Assembly: GCA_028869395.1 (NCBI GenBank)
Contig: JAGWSE010000177.1
Coordinates: forward strand, 1-13,619
Reading direction: 5' to 3'
DNA from: Alphaproteobacteria bacterium
GTDB taxonomy: Bacteria > Pseudomonadota > Alphaproteobacteria > Caulobacterales > Caulobacteraceae
DNA: 13,619 nucleotides
Each line of letters opens with the position of its first letter. Within the stretch, counting starts at the first letter, position 1. Below are positions 7,275 through 13,481 of this stretch, piece after piece. The translations under genes and the position numbers were made by a program. The notes under the pieces are model-generated. The model did no database searches, was not told the origin of the DNA, and was given only the letters and a program-made list of their open reading frames with translations.

Positions 7275-8386
7275 GCCGCCACCTCCTGCAGAGGGGCCGC
7301 GAACCGCTCAGGTGCGAGATGGCGGTAGATATCGAGCACGCCGGCGCACATCGCCTCGACCGTGTAGCGTCCGGCACGGGCTCGAGCCTGGGCGCCGAGC
7401 GGAGCGGCCTGGGCGGGATCGGCCAACAGGTCCTCGATGGCGCGGGCGAAGCCGGCCGAGTCGCGCGGGTCCACGAAGACGGCTGCGCCGTCCCAGAGCT
7501 CGCGAAACGTCGGGATGTCGGAGAGCACGAGGGCGCAACCGGCCTGCGCCGCTTCGAGAACGCCCAGTCCGAAGGGCTCGTAGAGCGCCGCGGACGCGAA
7601 GATCGGCGCGCGTGATAGCCACGCCGCGATCTCGTCGGAGGTGAGGCGGCCGAGCGACTGCGCCTGGCAGAGCGTCACCTGCTCGCCGTTCGGACCGACG
7701 AGCGGGCCCGCGGCGAAGAGGGGCACGGAAATGTCGGCCGCCGCGCGATCGAGCGCCACGACGTTCTTTCCGGCGTCCCAGAGACGGCCGGAGGTGAAGA
7801 CCATCGGCTCGCAAGGCTGGGGCGCGACCGACGTGGCGCGACGGCCATTGTGGACCGCGAAGGGCGCCGGAAGTTCATAGGCGCGCGCGGTGGCTTCCGC
7901 GAAGGCGCGGCTGGGCGCCACAAGCGCATTGCACGCGAGCAGGCCCTGCCAGAGCGTTTGGGTGCGCCAGCGGAAGTCCGCGGGCATCAGTCCTTCACGC
8001 ACCGCCGCCCACCATGTCGCGAGGCACGAATGGCAGGCGCCGACGACCGGAGCGCTGAAGCCGCCCAGCGCCGCAAGCGCCGGGCTGTTCAGGTGGATGA
8101 TGTCAGCCCGGCTCGCACGCGCCAGGCCCCGAACGACAGCGCTGCACTCCAGGATTTCCGCCGGTTCGGCCGCCATCCAGTCGAGCGGCATGCCGGTGTC
8201 GACGAACGACAGCCCCTCGACCGAGTTGGCTTGCCCGATCTGGTCCGGTCGGGGCGAGGGGCCGAAGGCCACGAGGGTCACGCTCGCGCCCGCCGTGGTC
8301 AGGCCGCGGGCGAGGTCGAGCGCATAGGTCCAGACGCCGCCCACGGCGTCGGCTGTCATCAGCACCCGTGGCTGTGGCGGCGCCAT
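7271..8386 (-). CDS. GT4-family glycosyltransferase
   Basis: A retaining GT-B glycosyltransferase of the large GT4 group, 371 residues. The acceptor domain begins RVLMTADAVGGVWTYALDLA, with the glycine-rich loop seen in glycogen-synthase-like and WcaI-like enzymes. The donor domain begins near SGRLWDAGKN (199-208), a usual strand-loop at the domain junction. The E-x7-E catalytic pair is Glu270 and Glu278 in YEPFGLGVLEAA, followed by AGCALVLSDIPTFRELW. It differs from the three following genes, which lack this exact EPFG/E arrangement. The frame extends upstream to 8560, but the ATG at 8386 overlaps the epimerase stop (TGATG) and begins at the expected beta strand. Upstream there is only a weak GAGG, so translation likely depends on coupling. 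Sugar specificity is unknown. Confidence 0.9.
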   Translation of the reverse strand: MAPPQPRVLMTADAVGGVWTYALDLARGLTTAGASVTLVAFGPSPRPDQIGQANSVEGLSFVDTGMPLDWMAAEPAEILECSAVVRGLARASRADIIHLNSPALAALGGFSAPVVGACHSCLATWWAAVREGLMPADFRWRTQTLWQGLLACNALVAPSRAFAEATARAYELPAPFAVHNGRRATSVAPQPCEPMVFTSGRLWDAGKNVVALDRAAADISVPLFAAGPLVGPNGEQVTLCQAQSLGRLTSDEIAAWLSRAPIFASAALYEPFGLGVLEAAQAGCALVLSDIPTFRELWDGAAVFVDPRDSAGFARAIEDLLADPAQAAPLGAQARARAGRYTVEAMCAGVLDIYRHLAPERFAAPLQEVAA

Positions 8387-9468
8387 CAGGAGAGCGCCTC
8401 GGCGCGACGCCGCGCGCTTGCCCGCGCTGCGCGCTCGGAGGCGAGCCATTCGGCCAGGGCGGCCACACCGCGACGCCAGTCCAGCGGCTCGGGCAGTTGC
8501 AACTCGCGGCGGGCGGCGGAGGGATCGGAGACGTAGTAGCGCTGATCTCCGGCGCGCCAATCCGAGAAGCTGAGCTCGATCTTCTGGTGGGTCAGATCCT
8601 CGATATATCCGATGAGCTGAACGAGGCTGACCGCGTTCTGCGGCCCGCCGCCCAGATTGAAAGCCTGGCCAGAGACGCGGTCGATCCGACGCCAGGCCGC
8701 GACATAGGCCTCGACCGCATCGGCCACGTTCAAGATATCCCGCACCTGCCGGCCGTCGCCGTAGATGGATATGGGCTCGCCTTCCAGCGCGCGGATCAGG
8801 AAGTGGGCGACCCAGCCCTGATCCTCGGTGCCCATCTGCCGTGGACCGTAGATGCAGCTCATGCGCAGCACGCAGGTCGGCACGCCGAAGCTGCGTGCGT
8901 AATCGAGCACGTACTGATCGGCGGCCCCCTTCGAGCAGCCGTAGGGAGTGTGGAAATCCAGCGGTCGCGCCTCGCTGACGCCGCGGACCCGCAGCCGCCC
9001 GTCCTGTGGGCGGTAGGCGTCGCCGGAGAGCTCGAGCGCCACATCGGCCAGATCGCCATAAACCTTGTTGGTGCTGGCGAAGATCACCGGCGCGCCGCGA
9101 CCTCGGCTGCGGACCGCCTCCAGCACGTTGAGCGCGCCTCGGACGTTGACCTCGAAATCCTCGACCGGGTCGGCCAGGCTCGTGGTCACGGCGACCTGGG
9201 CGGCGAAATGGAAGACCGCCTTGGCGTCACGGGCCGCCTCCGAGACCGCGCGGGCGTCGCGAACATCGGCGGTGACCGCGGTGATCCTGGATCCGTGGCG
9301 GGCCTTCAGCCAAGCGAGATTGCGCTCAACCCCTGATCGGGCGAGAGCATCGAAGACGATAACCTCATGGCCGTCGCTCGCCAGGCGATCGGCGAGATTG
9401 CAGCCGATGAAGCCGGCGCCCCCGGTGACCAAGACCGGGCCCGTGGCAGGCCGCGCCGGCGCGTTCAT
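8386..9468 (-). CDS. NAD-dependent epimerase, CDP-paratose/tyvelose 2-epimerase-like
   Basis: An extended SDR of 360 residues. Motifs: GGAGFIG (16-22) for NAD; FHFAAQVAVTTSLADP; STNKVYG (132-138); YGCSK with Tyr176 and Lys180; and RMSCIYGPRQMGTEDQGWVA. STNKVYG together with GTEDQGWVAHF is the pattern of RfbE/TyvE, which epimerises CDP-paratose at C2 to CDP-tyvelose. The wider subfamily also includes enzymes on other NDP-sugars, and no CDP-sugar synthesis genes are visible here, so a different NDP-hexose substrate is quite possible. The frame is open to 9543, but the ATG at 9468 lies ten residues before the Rossmann strand and overlaps the preceding stop (ATGA). Its own stop overlaps the GT4 start by one base. 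The C-terminus is Arg/Ala-rich after residue 340. Confidence 0.88.
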   Translation of the reverse strand: MNAPARPATGPVLVTGGAGFIGCNLADRLASDGHEVIVFDALARSGVERNLAWLKARHGSRITAVTADVRDARAVSEAARDAKAVFHFAAQVAVTTSLADPVEDFEVNVRGALNVLEAVRSRGRGAPVIFASTNKVYGDLADVALELSGDAYRPQDGRLRVRGVSEARPLDFHTPYGCSKGAADQYVLDYARSFGVPTCVLRMSCIYGPRQMGTEDQGWVAHFLIRALEGEPISIYGDGRQVRDILNVADAVEAYVAAWRRIDRVSGQAFNLGGGPQNAVSLVQLIGYIEDLTHQKIELSFSDWRAGDQRYYVSDPSAARRELQLPEPLDWRRGVAALAEWLASERAARASARRRAEALS

Positions 9469-10577
9469 GCCACCAGCCCGCGCATCTCGAGCTCCTTGCG
9501 GGCCTCGATGACGCGGTCCTCCGCTTCCTGACGAGCCACCCATTCGGCGAGTTCGGCCAGACCTTCCGAGAAGTCCTCCCGCGCCTCATAGCCCAGCACG
9601 TTGTGCGCCTTGGTCAGGTCGGGGATGCAGTGGCGGATGTCGCCGGCGCGCGCCTTGCCGGCGATCTCGGGGGCGAGGTCCGGCCGGCCCATCGCGGCGG
9701 CCTGCAGGCGGGCCACCTCTTCGACGGTGCGATCGACGCCGGAGCCGATGTTGAACACCTGCCCGTCGGCCTCCTCGCGATCGAGGGCGAGCAGGAAGGC
9801 GCGCGCCACATCGCGGACGTGGACGAAATCTCGCCGCTGCTGACCGTCCTCGAAGATGACCGGCGGTTGTCCGTTCGCGATACGCGAGGCGAAAATGGCC
9901 AGCACACCGGTGTAGGGGTTGGAGAGCGCCTGGCCGGGACCGTAGGCATTCCACAACCGCAGCGCCGAGCCGCCCATGCCGTACTGGCGCGTGAGCGTGA
10001 GCGTCAGCCGCTCCTGCACGAACTTGCCGATGGCATAGACGGACTTCAGCCCGTTTCCCTTGGTCTCCGGGGTGGGAACCGGGACCATCGGCCGGCCCTC
10101 TTCGTCCTGCGGATCCCAGGAACCGTCGGGATTCCGGCCGACGCGGACCACGTCGTCCATCAGTCGGCCGTCGGTGGTGCGGTACAGCCCTTCGCCATAG
10201 ACGGACATCGACGAGGCGACGACGACCCGCTGCACGGGGCGGTCGATCAGCTGCTGGAACAGGACGGCCGTGCCATAATCGTTGACGGCCGTGTAGCGCT
10301 CGACGGCGTACATGGATTGGCCGACGCCGACCTCGGCGGCGAGGTGGACCACCTTGTCCACGCCCCGCAGCACCTTGCGGACAATGGCCTCGTCGCGCAC
10401 ATCGCCGACCACGAGTTCGACCTCGCTCGGCAATTCGGCGGGCCTGGCGCGCGTGGGGTGGACCTGCTCGATCAAGCTATCGAGGACACGCACGTTTTCG
10501 CCGCGCTCGAGAAGCGCCCGGGCGAGGTGGCGGCCGATGAAGCCCGCGCCGCCGGTGATGAGAACCGTTTCCGCCAT
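9465..10577 (-). CDS. NAD-dependent sugar-nucleotide epimerase/dehydratase, first main gene of operon
   Basis: An extended SDR of 370 residues, GalE/WbpP-like in overall pattern. It has GGAGFIG (9-15), VHLAAEVGVGQSM, SSMSVYGEG (122-130), catalytic YAIGK (Tyr181, Lys185), RLWNAYGPGQ, and the late GQQRRDFVHVRDVA and NIGSG motifs. About 50 residues separate VYGEG from YxxxK, longer than in plain GalE. The segment is acidic and ends PVPTPE, so it is a lineage-specific insertion near the active site. The ATG at 10577 has a GAGG only 3 nt upstream and is preceded 6 nt earlier by the stop of a possible 24-codon leader ORF. It heads the eight-gene minus-strand operon. The substrate is probably an NDP-hexose; the exact reaction cannot be told from sequence alone. 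Confidence 0.9.
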   Translation of the reverse strand: MAETVLITGGAGFIGRHLARALLERGENVRVLDSLIEQVHPTRARPAELPSEVELVVGDVRDEAIVRKVLRGVDKVVHLAAEVGVGQSMYAVERYTAVNDYGTAVLFQQLIDRPVQRVVVASSMSVYGEGLYRTTDGRLMDDVVRVGRNPDGSWDPQDEEGRPMVPVPTPETKGNGLKSVYAIGKFVQERLTLTLTRQYGMGGSALRLWNAYGPGQALSNPYTGVLAIFASRIANGQPPVIFEDGQQRRDFVHVRDVARAFLLALDREEADGQVFNIGSGVDRTVEEVARLQAAAMGRPDLAPEIAGKARAGDIRHCIPDLTKAHNVLGYEAREDFSEGLAELAEWVARQEAEDRVIEARKELEMRGLVA

Positions 10578-10583
10578 GGGGCC

Positions 10584-10658
10584 TCAGCGGGCCGGCCGGC
10601 GGGTTGACCGTCTCAGGTCCCCACGGGCATGAATGAAGACAAGGACTTGCTGCGGCAT
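10584..10658 (-). CDS. possible 24-residue Arg-rich leader peptide
   Basis: A short ORF in the leader of the minus-strand operon. It begins MPQQVLVFIHARGD and continues with an Arg-rich tail; six Arg fall in the last 13 residues. An ATG is preceded by GAGGGA with 8-nt spacing, a better ribosome site than that of the operon's first main gene. The TGA ends 6 nt before the epimerase ATG, so ribosomes could re-initiate. It lies about 27 nt after the expected start site of the candidate EcfG-type promoter at 10693-10717. I do not recognise the peptide. It may act by coupling or attenuation, or be a chance ORF, since stop codons are rare in this composition. Confidence 0.35.
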   Translation of the reverse strand: MPQQVLVFIHARGDLRRSTRRPAR

Positions 10659-10666
10659 GGTCGACA

Positions 10667-10672
10667 TCCCTC
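10667..10672 (-). promoter_or_regulatory. ribosome-binding site of the possible leader ORF
   Basis: GAGGGA on the minus strand, 8 nt before the ATG at 10658. It is the strongest Shine-Dalgarno match in the leader of the minus operon and the main support for the short ORF there. Confidence 0.4.
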
Positions 10673-10692
10673 ACGTCGGACACCGTTCAGCT

Positions 10693-10717
10693 AACCCGTC
10701 ATCTTCATCTAAGTTCC
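10693..10717 (-). promoter_or_regulatory. candidate EcfG-type (general stress) promoter of the minus operon
   Basis: Read on the minus strand, GGGAAC is followed by GGTT, giving GGAAC-N16-GGTT. The alphaproteobacterial EcfG/SigT/RpoE2 consensus is GGAAC-N16-17-CGTT (also written GGAAC-N18-19-TT), so only the first base of the -10 box differs. Transcription would start near 10685, about 13 nt before the GAGGGA of the leader ORF. A single match in a low-GC spacer may be chance, but spacing and placement are consistent. Confidence 0.4.
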
Positions 10718-10733
10718 CTTTTATTCTTAAGCC

Positions 10734-10763
10734 GTGGTTCCAGACAGCTTCGCTTGGAGCCAC
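10734..10763. repeat. imperfect inverted repeat / hairpin 1
   Basis: GTGGTTCCA (10734-10742) pairs with TGGAGCCAC (10755-10763): 8 of 9 Watson-Crick pairs, plus one G-U if transcribed on the plus strand. Inside, AGC (10746-10748) pairs with GCT (10752-10754) around a TTC loop, leaving GAC bulged. Neither strand has a T-run directly after the stem, so it does not look like an intrinsic terminator. An operator or a structured leader RNA are alternatives. Confidence 0.45.
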
Positions 10764-10831
10764 AAAAACTTTACGTGATCAGAACACAAACCATCGTTCA
10801 GCGATCCATGCGAGCAACATTTGAATATCCA

Positions 10832-10863
10832 GGAACCTCCACAGCCTTTGTGAAGGAGGTTCC
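10832..10863. promoter_or_regulatory. perfect inverted repeat sequestering a Shine-Dalgarno (hairpin 2)
   Basis: GGAACCTCC (10832-10840) and GGAGGTTCC (10855-10863) form a perfect 9-bp stem. ACA/TGT (10841-10843 with 10849-10851) can add three pairs within the 14-nt loop. The 3' arm contains AAGGAGGT (10853-10860), a near-perfect ribosome site, and the 5' arm carries the complementary CCTCC. In a plus-strand transcript the ribosome site would be masked. There is no T-run after either arm, so a terminator is unlikely. A dimeric repressor operator is the main alternative. Confidence 0.5.
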
Positions 10864-10865
10864 AA

Positions 10866-10970
10866 TTGTCGCGGTCGAGGGAACAAACCTCAGGCCGAGG
10901 CTATTTGGGCGCTAGGTACTTACCCTTGGCGCGGCCTTGGCCGCCGCCCATTGCGCAGGGGCGCCGATGA
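10866..10970 (+). CDS. possible 34-residue leader ORF coupled to ino1
   Basis: A TTG codon 5-6 nt after AAGGAGGT opens a 34-codon frame (start MSRSREQTSGRGYLG, seven Arg in all). Its TGA at 10968-10970 overlaps the ino1 ATG as ATGA. The strong ribosome site and the exact stop/start overlap suggest a translated leader that hands ribosomes to ino1. Against it: TTG is a rare start, open frames are common at this composition, and the ribosome site is also explained by hairpin symmetry. I do not recognise the peptide. Confidence 0.3.
   Translation: MSRSREQTSGRGYLGARYLPLARPWPPPIAQGRR
10880..10905 (+). promoter_or_regulatory. weak candidate GGAAC-type promoter for ino1
   Basis: GGGAAC occurs with GGAAC at 10880-10884, followed after 17 nt by TATT (10902-10905). 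This matches GGAAC-N19-TT but only half of the CGTT -10 box. It would start transcription near 10913, about 54 nt before the ino1 ATG and downstream of hairpin 2, so it competes with the leader-ORF idea. Low confidence. Confidence 0.2.
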
Positions 10971-12091
10971 GCCGGAAGAAGCTGAGAGTCGGGATTGTGG
11001 GCGTGGGCAACTGCGCCTCGTCCTTCGTCCAGGGTCTCACGCACTATGCGGCGGCGACGGCCAACGAGCCGCCGCCGGGCCTGATGCATGTGGAACTGGG
11101 CGGCTATCACGTGAGCGACATCGAGATCGCCGCCGCCTTCGACATCCACGCGGGCAAGGTCGGCCGCGACGTTGGCGAGGCCATCCTGGCCGCGCCCAAC
11201 AACACCTTCGTGTTCGCCAAACCCGGCAGGACCGGCGTGAAGGTGCAACGCGGGCCGACCCTGGACGGGATCGGCCAGTACGTGGCGGGCGACATCGAGG
11301 AATCTGAGGCGACGCCCGCCGATGTGGCCGAGGCGCTGAGGGCCTCGGGCGCCGACATCCTGGTTTCGTACCTCCCGGTGGGTTCGCAGCGGGCCACGGA
11401 GTACTACGCCGAGCAGGCGCTGGCGGCGGGTTGCGCCTTCGTCAACTGCATTCCGGTATTCATCGCCTCGAACCCGGTGTGGGCCAAGCGTTTCGAGCGG
11501 CGCGGCCTGCCGATCGTGGGCGACGACATCAAGAGCCAGGTCGGCGCGACCATCCTGCACCGGATGCTGGCCAATCTGTTCCGGGAGCGCGGGGTGCGGA
11601 TCGACCGCACCTATCAGCTCAATTTCGGCGGCAACACCGATTTCAAGAACATGCTGGAGCGGGAGCGGCTGGCGTCGAAAAAGATCTCCAAGACCCAGGC
11701 GGTGACGAGCCAGATCGACGTGCCCCTCGCCCCCGACGACATCCATGTAGGACCTTCGGATTTCGTGCCCTGGCTGACCGACCGCAAGTGGGCGCACATC
11801 CGGGTGGAAGGGACGACCTTCGGCGGCGTGCCACTGAACGTGGAGCTGAAGCTGGAGGTCTGGGACAGCCCCAACTCCGCCGGGATCGTGATCGACGCGG
11901 TGCGCTGCGCAAAGCTCGGCCTTGACCGCAAGCTTGCGGGCCCGCTCCTCGGGCCCTCCAGCTACTTCATGAAAAGCCCGCCCGAGCAGTACACGGATCA
12001 CGAGGCGCGCGAACGGACTCTGAGGTTCATCGCGGGCGACGACGCCCCACAGGCTGCGAAGCCGAGGCCGGCGGTGAAGCTGGCCTCGTGA
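10967..12091 (+). CDS. ino1: myo-inositol-1-phosphate synthase
   Basis: Converts D-glucose-6-phosphate to 1D-myo-inositol-3-phosphate (often called inositol-1-phosphate) through an NAD+-dependent oxidation, aldol cyclisation and reduction in the cytosol. The 374-residue protein is of the short actinobacterial/archaeal type. Motifs: IVGVGNCASS (10-19) for NAD; AAFDIHAGKVG; VSYLPVGS; FVNCIPVFIAS; GDDIKSQVGATI with Lys189; FGGNTDFKNMLERERLASKK, with ISKTQ (Lys242) following; and LEVWDSPNSAG (287-297). The conserved lysines and NMLERERL segment are the catalytic core. The ATG at 10967 has AGGGG 5 nt upstream. The tail after about residue 350 is poorly conserved and Ala/Pro-rich. It is first of a coupled series: its TGA overlaps the phosphatase GTG (GTGA). 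In a sugar-assembly locus it implies an inositol-containing product. Confidence 0.95.
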   Translation: MSRKKLRVGIVGVGNCASSFVQGLTHYAAATANEPPPGLMHVELGGYHVSDIEIAAAFDIHAGKVGRDVGEAILAAPNNTFVFAKPGRTGVKVQRGPTLDGIGQYVAGDIEESEATPADVAEALRASGADILVSYLPVGSQRATEYYAEQALAAGCAFVNCIPVFIASNPVWAKRFERRGLPIVGDDIKSQVGATILHRMLANLFRERGVRIDRTYQLNFGGNTDFKNMLERERLASKKISKTQAVTSQIDVPLAPDDIHVGPSDFVPWLTDRKWAHIRVEGTTFGGVPLNVELKLEVWDSPNSAGIVIDAVRCAKLGLDRKLAGPLLGPSSYFMKSPPEQYTDHEARERTLRFIAGDDAPQAAKPRPAVKLAS

Positions 12092-12684
12092 CGACGACGG
12101 TCTTCCTCGTGCGGCACGGCTCGCATGACCGGCTGGGACACGTGCTCTGCGGACGGATGGACGGCGTGAGCCTGAGCGATGGGGGCCGCAAGGAATCCGC
12201 CGCCCTGGCGATCCGGCTGAGAGGCGTGGACCTGACGGCGGTTTATGCGAGCCCGCTGGCCCGAACGATGGAGACCGCGACGCCGATCGCCAAAGCCGCC
12301 GGGCTCGCGCCTCGGTCTGACGAGGACCTGCTGGAGATCGACTTCGGCGAATGGACCGGCGAGCGCTTCGACGCGCTTCGGGACGACCCGGCCTGGCTGG
12401 TGTGGAACACGTCCCGCAGCCTCGCCCGCCCGCCCGGTGGCGAAAGCATGATTGAGGTGCAGGCTCGCCTGAAGCGATGGCTCGATCGCGTCCGGGCGCG
12501 ACACCCTGACCAGCGGATCGCGGCTGTGACCCACTCGGACGTGATCAAGGCGCTGGCGGCGCACGCTCTGGGTTTCTCGCTCGACCAGCATGGCCGGCTC
12601 GAGGTGAGCCCGGCGTCGGTAAGCATTCTGGCGGCGGGAGACTGGGGACTGAAGCTGATGAGCCTCAACGAGACGCTTACATGA
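12088..12684 (+). CDS. histidine phosphatase (phosphoglycerate mutase-like)
   Basis: A 198-residue member of histidine phosphatase branch 1. It has FLVRHGS with Arg9 and His10 (the phospho-acceptor), SPLART with Arg59, LLEIDFGEW with Glu83 as likely acid/base, and VTHSD with His149. The short length and DFGEWTG resemble CobC/GpmB-type phosphatases rather than glycolytic mutases. The GTG start overlaps the ino1 stop and its TGA overlaps the methyltransferase ATG (ATGA). It sits directly after ino1, where an inositol-phosphate phosphatase would be expected, so dephosphorylation of inositol-1-phosphate or of a sugar phosphate intermediate is an attractive but unproven role. The usual inositol monophosphatase is an unrelated, Mg2+-dependent fold. 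The family call is firm; the substrate is inferred from position only. Confidence 0.9.
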   Translation: MTTTVFLVRHGSHDRLGHVLCGRMDGVSLSDGGRKESAALAIRLRGVDLTAVYASPLARTMETATPIAKAAGLAPRSDEDLLEIDFGEWTGERFDALRDDPAWLVWNTSRSLARPPGGESMIEVQARLKRWLDRVRARHPDQRIAAVTHSDVIKALAAHALGFSLDQHGRLEVSPASVSILAAGDWGLKLMSLNETLT

Positions 12685-13481
12685 CGAGCTTGACCACTGA
12701 TCAGATCCGCGAGCGGGCGGCGGCCCTGGGCGACTGGTTCCACAACATCGACCTGAACGGCGTGCAGACCGCGCCGAACCACTTCCTGTCGGACTATCCG
12801 AATGTGAAGTGGCAGATGTTCCGCCATGCTGTTCCGGCGGACATGTCCGGCAAGACCGTGCTCGATATCGGCTGCAACGCCGGCTTCTATTCCATCGAGA
12901 TGAAGCGACGGGGCGCGGACCGGGTCGTTGGCATCGACTTCGACGACCGCTATCTCGAACAGGCTCGCTTCGCCGCGGAGGTTAAGGGGCAGGACATCGA
13001 GTTCCGCAAGCTCTCGGTCTACGACGTGGCCGAGCTGGGCGAACGCTTCGACGTCGTCCTGTTCATGGGCGTGCTCTACCACCTGAGGCACCCGCTGCTG
13101 GCGCTCGACCTGATCCACGACCACGTGGCGGGCGACCTGCTGATCTACCAGTCGATGCAGCGCGGGTCGGCCGAGGACTACCCCGTCCAGGCGAACTACG
13201 ACTTTTTCCAGCAGGACCACTTCAACGACCCCTCCTATCCGAAACTGCACTTCGTCGAGCACGAATACGCGGGCGACTGGACCAACTGGTGGGCGCCGAA
13301 CGCGGCCTGCTCGGCGGCGATGCTGCGGAGCGCTGGCTTCAGGATCCTCGAGCACCCGGAGGGCGAAGTCTTCGTTTGCAAGGTGACCGAGCGACCGAAG
13401 CCATGGGGGGCGGTGTATCCGGCCAGACCCAAGAGCAACGGCAGGTCGAACGGTGACGGGATCGGGAGGGGCCACGCGTGA
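12681..13481 (+). CDS. SAM-dependent methyltransferase, Rta_06860-type (CmoB-like fold)
   Basis: A class I SAM methyltransferase of 266 residues. An N-terminal WFHNIDLNGVQTAP (19-32) is followed by motif I VLDIGCNAGFYSIEM (60-74), GIDFDD with Asp86 for the SAM ribose, and FMGVLYHLRHPLLALD (118-133). This layout is shared with the tRNA-modifying CmoB group. The specific text, including YQSMQRGSAEDYPV and WTNWWAPN, matches my recollection of the TIGR family described as methyltransferase, Rta_06860 family, which recurs in sugar clusters of unknown product. The acceptor is unknown; a sugar or inositol hydroxyl or carboxyl is possible. The start overlaps the phosphatase stop and the TGA overlaps the glycosidase GTG (GTGA). 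The last 30 residues are Gly/Arg/Ser-rich and look disordered. Confidence 0.9.
   Translation: MTSLTTDQIRERAAALGDWFHNIDLNGVQTAPNHFLSDYPNVKWQMFRHAVPADMSGKTVLDIGCNAGFYSIEMKRRGADRVVGIDFDDRYLEQARFAAEVKGQDIEFRKLSVYDVAELGERFDVVLFMGVLYHLRHPLLALDLIHDHVAGDLLIYQSMQRGSAEDYPVQANYDFFQQDHFNDPSYPKLHFVEHEYAGDWTNWWAPNAACSAAMLRSAGFRILEHPEGEVFVCKVTERPKPWGAVYPARPKSNGRSNGDGIGRGHA
13464..13471 (+). promoter_or_regulatory. strong ribosome-binding site that fixes the glycosidase start
   Basis: GGGAGGGG lies 6 nt before the GTG at 13478. The next in-frame stop upstream is the TGA at 13454-13456, with no other start codon in between. So the glycosidase frame really begins at 13478, unless there is a frameshift. Confidence 0.6.

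Larger units (their letters stand above)
10578..10966. other. divergent intergenic control region, low GC
   Basis: The only gap over 300 bp between main genes. It separates the minus-strand epimerase operon from the plus-strand ino1 operon. By hand count 10681-10800 is about 45% GC, far below the flanking genes. It holds a candidate GGAAC promoter on the minus strand, two hairpins, a strong plus-strand Shine-Dalgarno inside a hairpin arm, and possible leader ORFs on both sides. No tRNA, CRISPR array or insertion sequence is visible in it. Confidence 0.85.

Noticed and set aside
10633..10824. A 63-codon plus-strand ORF in the divergent spacer
   Set aside because: No ribosome site or recognisable content, and it overlaps the candidate promoter and leader of the opposite operon.
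10734..10863. The two spacer hairpins as intrinsic terminators
   Set aside because: Neither stem is followed by a T-run on either strand, and both lie upstream of divergent genes rather than after a gene.
12243..13475. A 410-codon minus-strand open frame
   Set aside because: It is antisense to the phosphatase and methyltransferase genes, which carry complete catalytic motifs.
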